From Gordonia phthalatica (GTDB taxonomy: Bacteria; Actinomycetota; Actinomycetes; Mycobacteriales; Mycobacteriaceae), in the NCBI RefSeq assembly GCF_001305675.1, contig NZ_CP011853.1, forward strand, positions 2,852,001 through 2,916,000: 64,000 nucleotides of DNA. Reading direction: 5' to 3'. Shown piece by piece: positions 52,204 through 59,706 of this stretch. Below the pieces are notes generated by a model. The model made no database searches. It saw only the letters and a list, made by a program, of their open reading frames with translations, and had not been told where the DNA came from. The stretch's first letter is position 1. Every line of letters starts with the position of its first letter. The translations under genes were made by a program, and so were the position numbers.

Positions 52204-53754
52204 TCATTCCTGATCGATCACCGATTGTTCGGTTCGGCTGCGCTGTCGGCCGAGCAGCACGGCGACGGCGACGGCCGCCGCGAAGGCGACACCGGAGGCG
52301 CCGAGCAGTGCGGCGTTGAGCCCCTCGGTGAAGGCAGCACGCGCCGGCTCGATCACCGGGTCCCCGATCTTGGCCGCCGCGGTGAACGACGACCGTGCGG
52401 CGTCGGCGACGGCGTCGGGCACCGCGGGCAGATGCAGTTGAGCGCGGTAGACGCCGTTGAGGATGCTGGCGAGGACTGCGATGCCGAGGGCACCGCCGAG
52501 TTCGCGGGCCAGGTCGTTGACCGCCGAGGCGACGTTCTGCAGGCGCGGCGGGACCGCGTCGGTGATCGCGGTGGTGGCCGGCGGCATCGCCAGCCCGAGG
52601 CCGGCACCGAGCGGGATCAGACCGGCGGCGATCGCCGGGTACGAGCTGGCGGCGTCCAACTGCGAGAGGACGGCCAGGCCGACGCCGAGGGCGAGCAGGC
52701 CGAGCGTCCACGGTCCGGGGACGCCGAATCGCTCCGACAGCCACGGGCTCAGCCGCGAGGCGGGCACCATTCCGAAGGGCATCACCAGCAGGCTCACCGC
52801 GGCCTGCAGCGCCGAATCGCCGCGCACCAGCTGCAGGTACTGCATGAGCACGAACATGAAGCCGAATAGCGCGAAGAACTGCATGGTCAACGACAAGGCA
52901 CCGGCGGCGAAGTGTCGGTTGCCGAACAGCCGGGGGTCGAGCAGCGGGTGCTCGCGGGTGAACTCCCAGGTCACGAACCCGGCGATCAACGCCACGCCCG
53001 CACCGAGACCGGCGAGGGTGAGGGCGCTGGTCCAGCCGTTGACCGGCGCTTCGATGACCGCGTACACCAGGGCTGCGACGCCGGCGGCGGCCAGGACGGC
53101 GCCGACGACGTCGATGCGCGGGGCACCCGGTTCGGCAGATTCCGGCACCAGAACCAGCGCTCCGACGAGCGCGACGGTGACGACCCCGGCGTTGAACCAG
53201 AACACCGACGGCCACGACCACCGCTCCAGCAGCAGCCCCGAGGCCAGCATGCCGATGACACCGCTGGCTCCCGCGACCGCCGCCCAGATGCTTACCGCCC
53301 GCGACCGCCGCTCGGGCGCGAAGGTGCTGGTGATCGTCGACAGCGTCGCAGGCATTACCAGCGCCGCCCCGAATCCCATCACCGCACGCAGGGCGATCAG
53401 CATGTCGGGGCCGGAGGCCAGTGCGGCGCCGACTGCGGCCACCCCGTAGATCGCCAGACCGATGATCAGCGCGCGACGGCGCCCGAACCGGTCGCCGAGC
53501 GCTCCGGCGGGCAGCAGCAGCGCGGCGAACACCAGGCTGTAGGCGTCGATGATCCACGACTGCTGCGTCTGGTCGGCGCCGGAGGCGATCGCCATGTCGG
53601 GCAGGGCGACGTTCAGCGACGCCATCGCCGAAACCACCACGCCGAGGGCGAGGCTGGTGACGGCCAGAATCGGGCCGGGGCGCACCGTCCGGGCCGGAGC
53701 GGGGGCCGCCGCGGCGGCCGTTCGGCCGGTGAGCGGCGGCGGGGTGTGTGCCAT
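52204..53754 (-). CDS. DHA2-family MFS multidrug exporter
   Basis: A protein of 516 residues with 14 predicted membrane segments. Drug:H+ antiporter signature in the 2-3 loop (GALGDRFGRRRALIIG) and motif C-like GASGVIGMLASGLLL after TM5. The N-terminal 40 residues are Ala/Pro-rich and cytoplasmic. ATG preceded by AGGAGG. It is divergent from a TetR gene over a 70-bp gap, the usual arrangement for a self-regulated efflux pair. The substrate is unknown. Confidence 0.93.
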   Translation of the reverse strand: MAHTPPPLTGRTAAAAAPAPARTVRPGPILAVTSLALGVVVSAMASLNVALPDMAIASGADQTQQSWIIDAYSLVFAALLLPAGALGDRFGRRRALIIGLAIYGVAAVGAALASGPDMLIALRAVMGFGAALVMPATLSTITSTFAPERRSRAVSIWAAVAGASGVIGMLASGLLLERWSWPSVFWFNAGVVTVALVGALVLVPESAEPGAPRIDVVGAVLAAAGVAALVYAVIEAPVNGWTSALTLAGLGAGVALIAGFVTWEFTREHPLLDPRLFGNRHFAAGALSLTMQFFALFGFMFVLMQYLQLVRGDSALQAAVSLLVMPFGMVPASRLSPWLSERFGVPGPWTLGLLALGVGLAVLSQLDAASSYPAIAAGLIPLGAGLGLAMPPATTAITDAVPPRLQNVASAVNDLARELGGALGIAVLASILNGVYRAQLHLPAVPDAVADAARSSFTAAAKIGDPVIEPARAAFTEGLNAALLGASGVAFAAAVAVAVLLGRQRSRTEQSVIDQE

Positions 53755-53812
53755 GAGTGCAAGGACCTCCTGATCGATTCATCGGACCCGACCACGTTCG
53801 CTCGCCACCGAC

Positions 53813-53818
53813 TAATAT
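53813..53818 (+). promoter_or_regulatory. Leaderless -10 of tetR-type gene
   Basis: TAATAT lies 7 nt before the GTG at 53826, so the transcript probably begins at the start codon. It sits in the short divergent region with the exporter, the likely operator site. Confidence 0.45.
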
Positions 53819-53825
53819 CTCAACC

Positions 53826-54446
53826 GTGATGAATTCCGGGGGCGGGCGGGGACGACGCCCCGGCGGCCCGGATACCCGCGGTCAGATCCTCGACAGCGCT
53901 CGTCGCCACTTCCTCGCCGACGGCTATCGCAGCGTGACGATGCGACAGATCGCCGCCGACGCCGACGTCGACCTTGCGCTCTTGTCGTACTACTTCGGGT
54001 CGAAGAAGGGACTGTTCAGCGCGGCCGTCACGGCGTCTGCCAATCCGGCGGAGGTCATCGCCCGAGCCCTGGACGGCGATCCTGCTCAGCTCCCCCAGCG
54101 CGTGCTGCGTGACCTGCTGATTCTGTGGGACGACCCGGTCACCGGTGCGCCGCTGAAGACGATGCTCGCCAATCTGTCGCAGGATGCGGCATTCGCCGAT
54201 CTGATCCGCCAGATGCTCGAACGCGAGTTGATCGCCCGGCTGGCCGACCGCCTGTCCGGCGTCGACGCCCGCAGGCGCGCCGCAGCCTTCTGCACACAGA
54301 TCGCGGGGATCGTCGTCACCCGCTATCTATTACGGCTGGAACCGGTGGCGTCGATGCCGGCTGATGAATTAGTGTCGCTGTTCGTTCCGGCCCTGCGCGA
54401 CAGCCTTCAACCGACGCCCCGAAGGCCGCCGACGCGCGGACGGTGA
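53826..54446 (+). CDS. TetR-family repressor, likely of the divergent exporter
   Basis: A protein of 206 residues. N-terminal HTH: ILDSARRHFLADGYRSVTMR, IAADADVDLALLSYYFGSKK, GLFSAAV. The C-terminal domain (TetR_C of the actinobacterial type, RVLRDLLILWDDPVTGAPLK) is family-like, followed by a basic tail. The GTG at 53826 or the ATG at 53829 starts the protein; no SD is seen. It probably represses the MFS gene and itself in response to the exporter's substrate. Confidence 0.92.
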   Translation: MMNSGGGRGRRPGGPDTRGQILDSARRHFLADGYRSVTMRQIAADADVDLALLSYYFGSKKGLFSAAVTASANPAEVIARALDGDPAQLPQRVLRDLLILWDDPVTGAPLKTMLANLSQDAAFADLIRQMLERELIARLADRLSGVDARRRAAAFCTQIAGIVVTRYLLRLEPVASMPADELVSLFVPALRDSLQPTPRRPPTRGR

Positions 54447-54515
54447 CGCGACCGAGCCATCCAAGCAGCCATATATCGCACACCTGTACGAGGAATCGTC
54501 AGCAGGATGTGGGAC

Positions 54516-54595
54516 AGCAGTCCTGAACCGCACCACCGTCCTGAACCCCAGCACCGTCCTGAACCCCAGCACCGTCCTGGGCCCCAGCATCATGC
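54516..54595. repeat. Short tandem repeat, 18-bp period
   Basis: Units at 54532-54549, 54550-54567 and 54568-54585 share ACCGTCCTGAACCCC, and partial units flank them (GTCCTGAACCGC before, AGCATCATGCTGAAT after). The period is a multiple of three, but the repeat lies just before the start of a pseudogene and does not look coding in context. Confidence 0.75.
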
Positions 54596-54627
54596 TGAAT
54601 CGTCCGCATTCGCGAAGGAGGCCCGCC

Positions 54628-55380
54628 ATGCCTCCTCGTCGACGTCCGACCACCGAGCCCTCGGTCTCCGAGTCCCTGACCCCCGACGATCTGACCGCGC
54701 TGGCCGCCGCGGTTGCCGAAGGGCGCCGCGCGACGGTGTATCTGCGCGAAGGTACGCCGAGCCTGAATCTGGTTCCCGGCAGTTCGGCGCGGGTGATGTC
54801 GGTCTCGGGCAGCACCGTGGTGGTCCGGCCGCGCGGGTCGACGACGAATTGCCGTACGAGGCGGACGAATTGCGAATGACGAAGAACCCGTCCGCGGCAC
54901 CGGAGCCGAAGAGCGCGGCGCCAAAGGCCAAGGCCGCTCCCCCGCGCCGCACCGCGACACCAACAACGTCGGCACCAACAACGTCGGCTCCGACGACCGC
55001 ACCCACCACTCCGAACCCGACACCGGCGACCGCGAAACCCGCTTCCGCAGCAGCGTCGACGGCGGTGCCGACCAAGCCCCCGGCGAAGAAGAAGCCCCCG
55101 GCGAAGAAGGCGGCCCGCGCGAAGGCCACCGGCTCGAAGGCCGCCTCGGCGACGGTGACGCTGTACGGCTCGGCCGACAACGAGTGGGCGGTCGCCGCCA
55201 CGCGCGGCGCACGCAAGCCGAACCGATCGCGGCCGGTGTCGGCGGAGACCGTGGAGGCCGCGGTCCGCGAACTCGGCGACGAGCAGACCGTCGACGCTGT
55301 GATCACGTCGACGCACGGTTGGCGCAGGCGCGCGAGGCGTTGGCCGCCCTGAGTGAGCCGCTCGGGGTTCGGTCGGCCGA
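54628..55380 (+). pseudogene. Conserved Ala/Lys/Pro-rich actinobacterial protein gene, frameshifted (DUF6319-like)
   Basis: ATG at 54628 has AAGGAGG 8 nt upstream. Frame 1 gives TPDDLTALAAAVAEGRRATV and SSARVMSVSGSTVVVRPRG. One base is missing after the last GGG (near 54837), after which another frame continues VDDELPYEADELRMTKNP. A long Ala/Pro/Lys linker (PPAKKKPPAKKAARAKATG) and ADNEWAVAATRGARKPNRSR follow, then EAAVRELGDEQTVDAVI. A second shift near 55313 leads to LAQAREALAALSEPLGV. The pieces line up as one gene of a family common in Mycobacteriales; the DUF number is from memory. Two frameshifts could be real decay or sequencing errors. The 3' end abuts an IS3 remnant. Confidence 0.7.
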
Positions 55381-55930
55381 GAACTCAGTAAAGTGGGTTC
55401 TGTCCGCGCAGTTCGACGATGGCGTCGATAATCTGCGCATCACGGCGCATGCAGCGACTGGGGCCGCGATTGGCATGCTCGAAGTACGTGGACCGGGCGA
55501 TGGGCACACCATGTCCAGTGAGCACACGGCACATCGAACGACTCCTCAGACAAGACCATGGGCACCCGCCCGGTTTCCCTGGCGAGTGCCGACGAACACG
55601 CGCGATCAGCGGTGTGGCCGGTCGATCTCGGCCGCGAAAAGAGCCGACGCAGCCTTCAGGATCGGAGTTGGCGCGCTTGAGTTCCGCATCCTCCTTCCGC
55701 AACCGCCGGATCTGTTCGACGGCATCAGAAGGCCGCCGTCGGCGACGGCGACACCGTCGGCATCTTGCAGACCCACTGCCGCACCGCCTCACCCGATCCG
55801 ACGCCGAGCAGAGCGGCGGTCTTGGTCATCGCCGCCCACTCAGTGAACCCCCCTGCTCCACCAAGTCCGTCACGTTCGCCACCGGGTCCCGCTTCAACTC
55901 CGCCGAGTAACGCTTCGACCCTCCCGCCAT
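55381..55930 (-). mobile_element. IS3-family insertion sequence remnant
   Basis: The minus strand begins MAGGSKRYSAELKRDPVANV, the usual start of IS3-family OrfA. A shift leads to GFTEWAAMTKTAALLGVGSG and EAVRQWV, another to EQIRRLRKEDAELKRAN. The start of OrfB follows: CRVLTGHGVPIARSTYFEH, DAQIIDAIVELRGQNPLY. At least three frameshifts are present, and the catalytic DDE part of OrfB is absent. The element is dead and truncated at 55381, where it meets the 3' end of the frameshifted gene. Confidence 0.82.
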
Positions 55931-55982
55931 GAGGTTCATCCTTCCTTGACACGAACCCTCTGGAAACCCCGAGGGCCCACTT

Positions 55983-56008
55983 TTAAACACGGCCCGAACC
56001 GTATTTAA
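55983..56008. promoter_or_regulatory. Palindromic operator candidate upstream of DUF2249 gene
   Basis: TTAAACACGG-N6-CCGTATTTAA: two 10-bp arms with one mismatch. The right arm overlaps an AT-rich -10-like TATTTAAT. It lies 68 bp before the ATG at 56076. A dimeric regulator binding here would block or activate the promoter. Confidence 0.6.
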
Positions 56009-56075
56009 TAGAGAGTGGTCGGCCGCACGTCTTCACCCTCCCCGCCGGCCACCACCTACGGAAGGACTCCCCACC

Positions 56076-56840
56076 ATGCCGGACACCGTGGTCATGGCCT
56101 CGAACGAGGCCGATGCCAACACCGTCAACGAGCACAGCCAGGAACTCGCCTCACTGGTGGGTCGCGTGACGGCCCTGGAGACCGCGGTGGTCAACGCCGC
56201 ACGCGGCGACACCGGCCTTGACGAAGCGACCACCGCACTCTCCGACTTCGCGGCCAAAGACCTCCGGCCCCGACTCGAAGTCGCCAAGACCGTCCTGTTC
56301 CCCGCCGCCGCGAAGGTCGACCGCGCCCGACTGCTCGTCGAAGGACTTCTCGGCGAAGCGCACGTGATCGGGCAGCTGCTCGACCGCGTGACCGGTCCCG
56401 TCGCCGACCCGGTCCAGGCCGCCGCCGACGCCCGAGGACTCCGCGTTCTCCTGGAAGTATTCTTCGGAAAGGTCTCTGACCTGCTACTCCCCGCTCTCGC
56501 CGAGGACAGTGCGACGTCGCTGACCGACATCATCCCCGACAACCCACTTCCCGACGCCGACGAACCGGCACAAAGCCACGGCCATGCGGGCTGCTCGTGC
56601 GGTGAGCACGACGACTACGAGCCCGAGCTCGATGTTCGCGAGATTCCCCACGCCATCCGGCACGCCACCGTTTTCGGCGCCTTCGACACCGTCGCACCCG
56701 GCAACTCGATGATCCTGATCGCCCACCACGACCCGATCCCACTGCTGCACCAGCTCGCAGACCGCAGCGGCGGCCGCATCCAGGTGGAGTACGAGGAGCG
56801 CGGGCCGGAAGCCTGGCGTCTGCGCTTGACGCGCGTCTAG
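56076..56840 (+). CDS. DUF2249-domain protein with hemerythrin-like helical N-terminus
   Basis: A protein of 254 residues. The C-terminal 80 residues are a DUF2249 domain: LDVREIPHAIRHATVFGAFD, then LIAHHDPIPLLHQL and ERGPEAWRLRLTR. A His/Cys-rich linker HGHAGCSCGEHDD near residues 168-180 could bind metal. The N-terminal 150 residues are helical like HHE-type proteins, but the expected iron-binding histidines are largely absent. DUF2249 proteins often accompany nitric-oxide and nitrogen-oxide metabolism. It has its own palindromic operator. The amidohydrolase gene follows after 25 bp. Confidence 0.85.
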   Translation: MPDTVVMASNEADANTVNEHSQELASLVGRVTALETAVVNAARGDTGLDEATTALSDFAAKDLRPRLEVAKTVLFPAAAKVDRARLLVEGLLGEAHVIGQLLDRVTGPVADPVQAAADARGLRVLLEVFFGKVSDLLLPALAEDSATSLTDIIPDNPLPDADEPAQSHGHAGCSCGEHDDYEPELDVREIPHAIRHATVFGAFDTVAPGNSMILIAHHDPIPLLHQLADRSGGRIQVEYEERGPEAWRLRLTRV

Positions 56841-56865
56841 AAGCCAGAGGCGACGGTCGCGCACC

Positions 56866-57672
56866 GTGCTCAACACCCCGCTCAACGTCCATCTCATCGA
56901 AGGCGCACCGCAGTTCCCCGTCGTCCTGCATGTGCCGCACGCGTCCCGCACCATCCCGCCGGAACTGCGCCGCGATTTCGCCCTCGACGACACTGCGCTC
57001 GTTCGGGAGCACGACGAGTCCGCCGACACCGCAACTGATCTCATCGCCGCGGCGGCGCGGCTGCAGCTGTCCCACGACGCGCAGCCCTGGTCGTTCGTCA
57101 ACGGTTTGTCGCGGCTGGTGGTGGACCCCGAGCGCTTCCCGGACGAATCCGAACCCATGAACCGCCGTGGACGCGGCGCCGTGTACCACCGGTCGTGCGC
57201 CGACACTCCGCTGCGCACCCCGTCGGCCACCCCCGACGACATCCTGATCGACACCTATTTCCGTCCGTACGCTCAGGCGATGGCCGATCTGGTCACCGAC
57301 CGCATCCGCGCCACCGGGCGAGCGATCGTCCTCGACATCCACTCGTACCCCATGCAGCCGTCGTGGTTCGAGGACGCCGGTCAGGCGCGGCCGGCGATCT
57401 GCCTGGGCGTCGATGAGCACCACACCCCGACCTGGCTTCATCGGGCCGCGCAGGAGTCGTTCTCGTCGTTCGGTGAGGTGGCCGACAACAGCCCGTACGC
57501 GGGCTGTTACGTCCCGCTGGACCGGTACCGCTCCGATACATCGGTCTCGGCTCTGATGATCGAGATCCGGCGCGACCTGTACCTGGACGAGAACGTCGCT
57601 CCCGTCCCCGACCGTGCCGCGGCATTGGGAGGCGCGCTCGCCGAGCTGATCGAGAGGATCGCTGCGCACTAA
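56866..57672 (+). CDS. N-formylglutamate amidohydrolase family protein
   Basis: A protein of 268 residues from a GTG. The metal-binding set typical of the family is intact: VVLHVPHASRTIP near residue 20, EHDESADTAT near 46, VLDIHSYPMQPS near 158 and GVDEHHTPTW near 184. Releases formate from N-formylglutamate or a related N-formyl compound. It follows the DUF2249 gene closely and is probably co-transcribed. A catalytically degenerate relative lies at 16499-17407 in this window. Confidence 0.9.
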   Translation: MLNTPLNVHLIEGAPQFPVVLHVPHASRTIPPELRRDFALDDTALVREHDESADTATDLIAAAARLQLSHDAQPWSFVNGLSRLVVDPERFPDESEPMNRRGRGAVYHRSCADTPLRTPSATPDDILIDTYFRPYAQAMADLVTDRIRATGRAIVLDIHSYPMQPSWFEDAGQARPAICLGVDEHHTPTWLHRAAQESFSSFGEVADNSPYAGCYVPLDRYRSDTSVSALMIEIRRDLYLDENVAPVPDRAAALGGALAELIERIAAH

Positions 57673-57762
57673 CCGGGCTCTGCGTTCACCCCTGCACACG
57701 CTCCGCGGCCGCGTGCTCGGTGACCGCGGTCTGCCGCACCCACCGATGTCAGACCGCCGAGA

Positions 57763-57768
57763 TATCTT
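57763..57768 (+). promoter_or_regulatory. Leaderless -10 element
   Basis: TATCTT (TANNNT type) lies exactly 6 nt before the ATG at 57775. No SD is present. Confidence 0.5.
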
Positions 57769-57774
57769 CTCGCC

Positions 57775-58497
57775 ATGACCTCAGCATTCGAGAACAACGG
57801 ATCCGACCTCGGCCCGGGCATGCTCGCCATCATGCATCTCGACACGCTCGACGACCCACTCTCACCCGCCGAGCGCGCGTACCTTCTGGGGAACGATCCC
57901 GAGGCCATCGCCGCGGCCTCCGAGTTCGACGCCGCTCAGGAATCGCTGTGGAGCCAGCGTGCGTTGGCCGACGCGTCAGCCGACCCGGAACTCGGACAAG
58001 TGAATCTCGGCGAGGCGCGGTCGTGGGCGATCAGCGCCTCGCAATCGTCACGGGCGCACGACTTCGTCCGCAGTCGCAAACCCGCCGCGACCTCGTTCTC
58101 GTTCACCGAGGAGCTCACCGAGATCCGCCGGCACGAACGCGCCTGGCTGAGTATCCACACCGCGTGCGACTACCCGTGGAACAAGACCGAGGAATGTCCC
58201 CTCCACGGGGCAGAGATCATCGCCGGCCGGCAGCGGCAACATGAGGCGACCCTCGCCCTGCGCGAGGCGGTGCGGGCTGCCGTCGCATCGTCCTCGACCG
58301 AATTTCAAACCCGATCCGATCACACGACCGTGCCTCACCTCACCAGATCCTCTGCGAGCAGCGCGGCGACGGCCTCCTCCTCGACCGCGAGCCCGTGCTC
58401 GGCCATCGCGACGGAAAGGGCGGGATCCCACGCGGACTCGGCGCGGTCGTCCGACAACCCGATCGACGGCGCATCCGGCCCGATCGCCTCAAGGTAG
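57775..58497 (+). CDS. Hypothetical protein overlapping jetD 3' end
   Basis: A protein of 240 residues. The first about 190 are soluble and charged and contain one possible metal site (HTACDYPWNKTEECPLHGAE). The N-terminal part resembles no family that I know. The last 55 residues (TRSSASSAATASSSTASPCS) are low-complexity and lie antisense to the 3' end of the convergent jetD-like gene, a 163-bp overlap. The natural stop may have been lost. The start is supported by a leaderless -10. Confidence 0.6.
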   Translation: MTSAFENNGSDLGPGMLAIMHLDTLDDPLSPAERAYLLGNDPEAIAAASEFDAAQESLWSQRALADASADPELGQVNLGEARSWAISASQSSRAHDFVRSRKPAATSFSFTEELTEIRRHERAWLSIHTACDYPWNKTEECPLHGAEIIAGRQRQHEATLALREAVRAAVASSSTEFQTRSDHTTVPHLTRSSASSAATASSSTASPCSAIATERAGSHADSARSSDNPIDGASGPIASR

Positions 58498-59696
58498 TCC
58501 TGCACACCGTACCGCCACGGCGACCACGGAACCTTCGACGCCACGAACTGCGCGATCCGCAGGCCGGCCCAATCGAAGTCGCCGTGATACCGGCACCGCG
58601 CACCCCTGCTCGTGAGGATCGCGAGCACCTCCATCACCGCACTGCTCGGCTGCCCCTCGGTACACACCAGCACCGGGCTCCCGGCCCAGGCTTCTTCATC
58701 GTCGGCGGGCCCCGCACCGGCCTGCCCGTCGCCCGCCCGCGCAACGCCACCGCCGCGACGCCAGCCCTCCGACACCAGGTCCACGACGCTCGGATTCTCG
58801 CAGACGTGCACACTCTCGTGTGCGCCGAGCGGGTCGACGCCGCCGGACCGCACCTGGTCGAGTGTCAGGACCAGTGGACTCCGCGCAGCCCGCATCGCTT
58901 CCAGCGCCGCCGATGTCGCCGCAGCATGATCGGCCACACCCGCCCGGCCGCGGACACCGAGACACAACGCCGTCGACGACAACCCAGACATCACCACGCC
59001 CGCATCACCCCACACCTCGCGGGTCGACGCGTCCGCCGCGGACTCGAACGCGGCCGCGACCACGGCGCTCGTCAACCGGCCGAGCGGCCGCGCCTGATCG
59101 AGCGCATGGGCGTCGCCGAGCACGCGTCGCGCCAGCATCGCGAGCAGCACACCGTCGGCAGGCAGATCGTCGAATACGGCCACGACGGCCTCGACCAGAC
59201 CGGCGCCGACGGCCGCGTCCGCATCACGCCCCATGCGCCGCGCCTCCGACTGCGCCACCCGCTTCAACTTCCCTGCCGCACACCAGGACTCCCACCACGG
59301 CCCGACTGCCGGAAAGCGTTCGACGACGGGTGCGATCCGCTGTGCGACGGCGGCCCAGCGAGCGTCGTCGGCCCGCCGCTGCGCGCTGCGATCGACCACC
59401 GGACCGCTCACGCTGACGACGAGGTCGGCGAGTCCGGCGGGCCAAGGACCGCGGCGCAGCATGGTTTCGACGTCGTCCAACTTCACCGAGAGCGTCACGC
59501 CCGACCGCCGCGGTCGACCGATCAAATCGGCCATCGCCGTCCGCTGCTGCGGCGTCGGATGAGGCAGCCGAACAGTCCCCGAGAGGGGTTCTCCGGCGAC
59601 GGCTCCCGGCAGTCGGTTGCGGATGCGGTCGACGAACCACGCGAGCTCCGGCGCGCGCAGCAGCCGCTCCACGGAGCCGCGGTCTTCTCGCACCAT
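58335..59696 (-). CDS. jetD: Wadjet/Ept nuclease subunit JetD-like (TIGR02679/DUF2399)
   Basis: A protein of 453 residues. The C-terminal Toprim-like fold carries the acidic motif CRYHGDFDWAGLRIAQF near residue 370 and, upstream, VLVCTEGQPSSAVMEVL with the conserved glutamate. The N-terminal 300 residues are the helical region found in TIGR02679 proteins. JetD is the topoisomerase-VI-like nuclease that cuts plasmids after loop extrusion by the JetABC SMC complex. It lies 10 nt after jetC, last in the operon. Confidence 0.88.
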   Translation of the reverse strand: MVREDRGSVERLLRAPELAWFVDRIRNRLPGAVAGEPLSGTVRLPHPTPQQRTAMADLIGRPRRSGVTLSVKLDDVETMLRRGPWPAGLADLVVSVSGPVVDRSAQRRADDARWAAVAQRIAPVVERFPAVGPWWESWCAAGKLKRVAQSEARRMGRDADAAVGAGLVEAVVAVFDDLPADGVLLAMLARRVLGDAHALDQARPLGRLTSAVVAAAFESAADASTREVWGDAGVVMSGLSSTALCLGVRGRAGVADHAAATSAALEAMRAARSPLVLTLDQVRSGGVDPLGAHESVHVCENPSVVDLVSEGWRRGGGVARAGDGQAGAGPADDEEAWAGSPVLVCTEGQPSSAVMEVLAILTSRGARCRYHGDFDWAGLRIAQFVASKVPWSPWRYGVQDYLEAIGPDAPSIGLSDDRAESAWDPALSVAMAEHGLAVEEEAVAALLAEDLVR

Positions 59697-59706
59697 CGCC
59701 GCCCCC

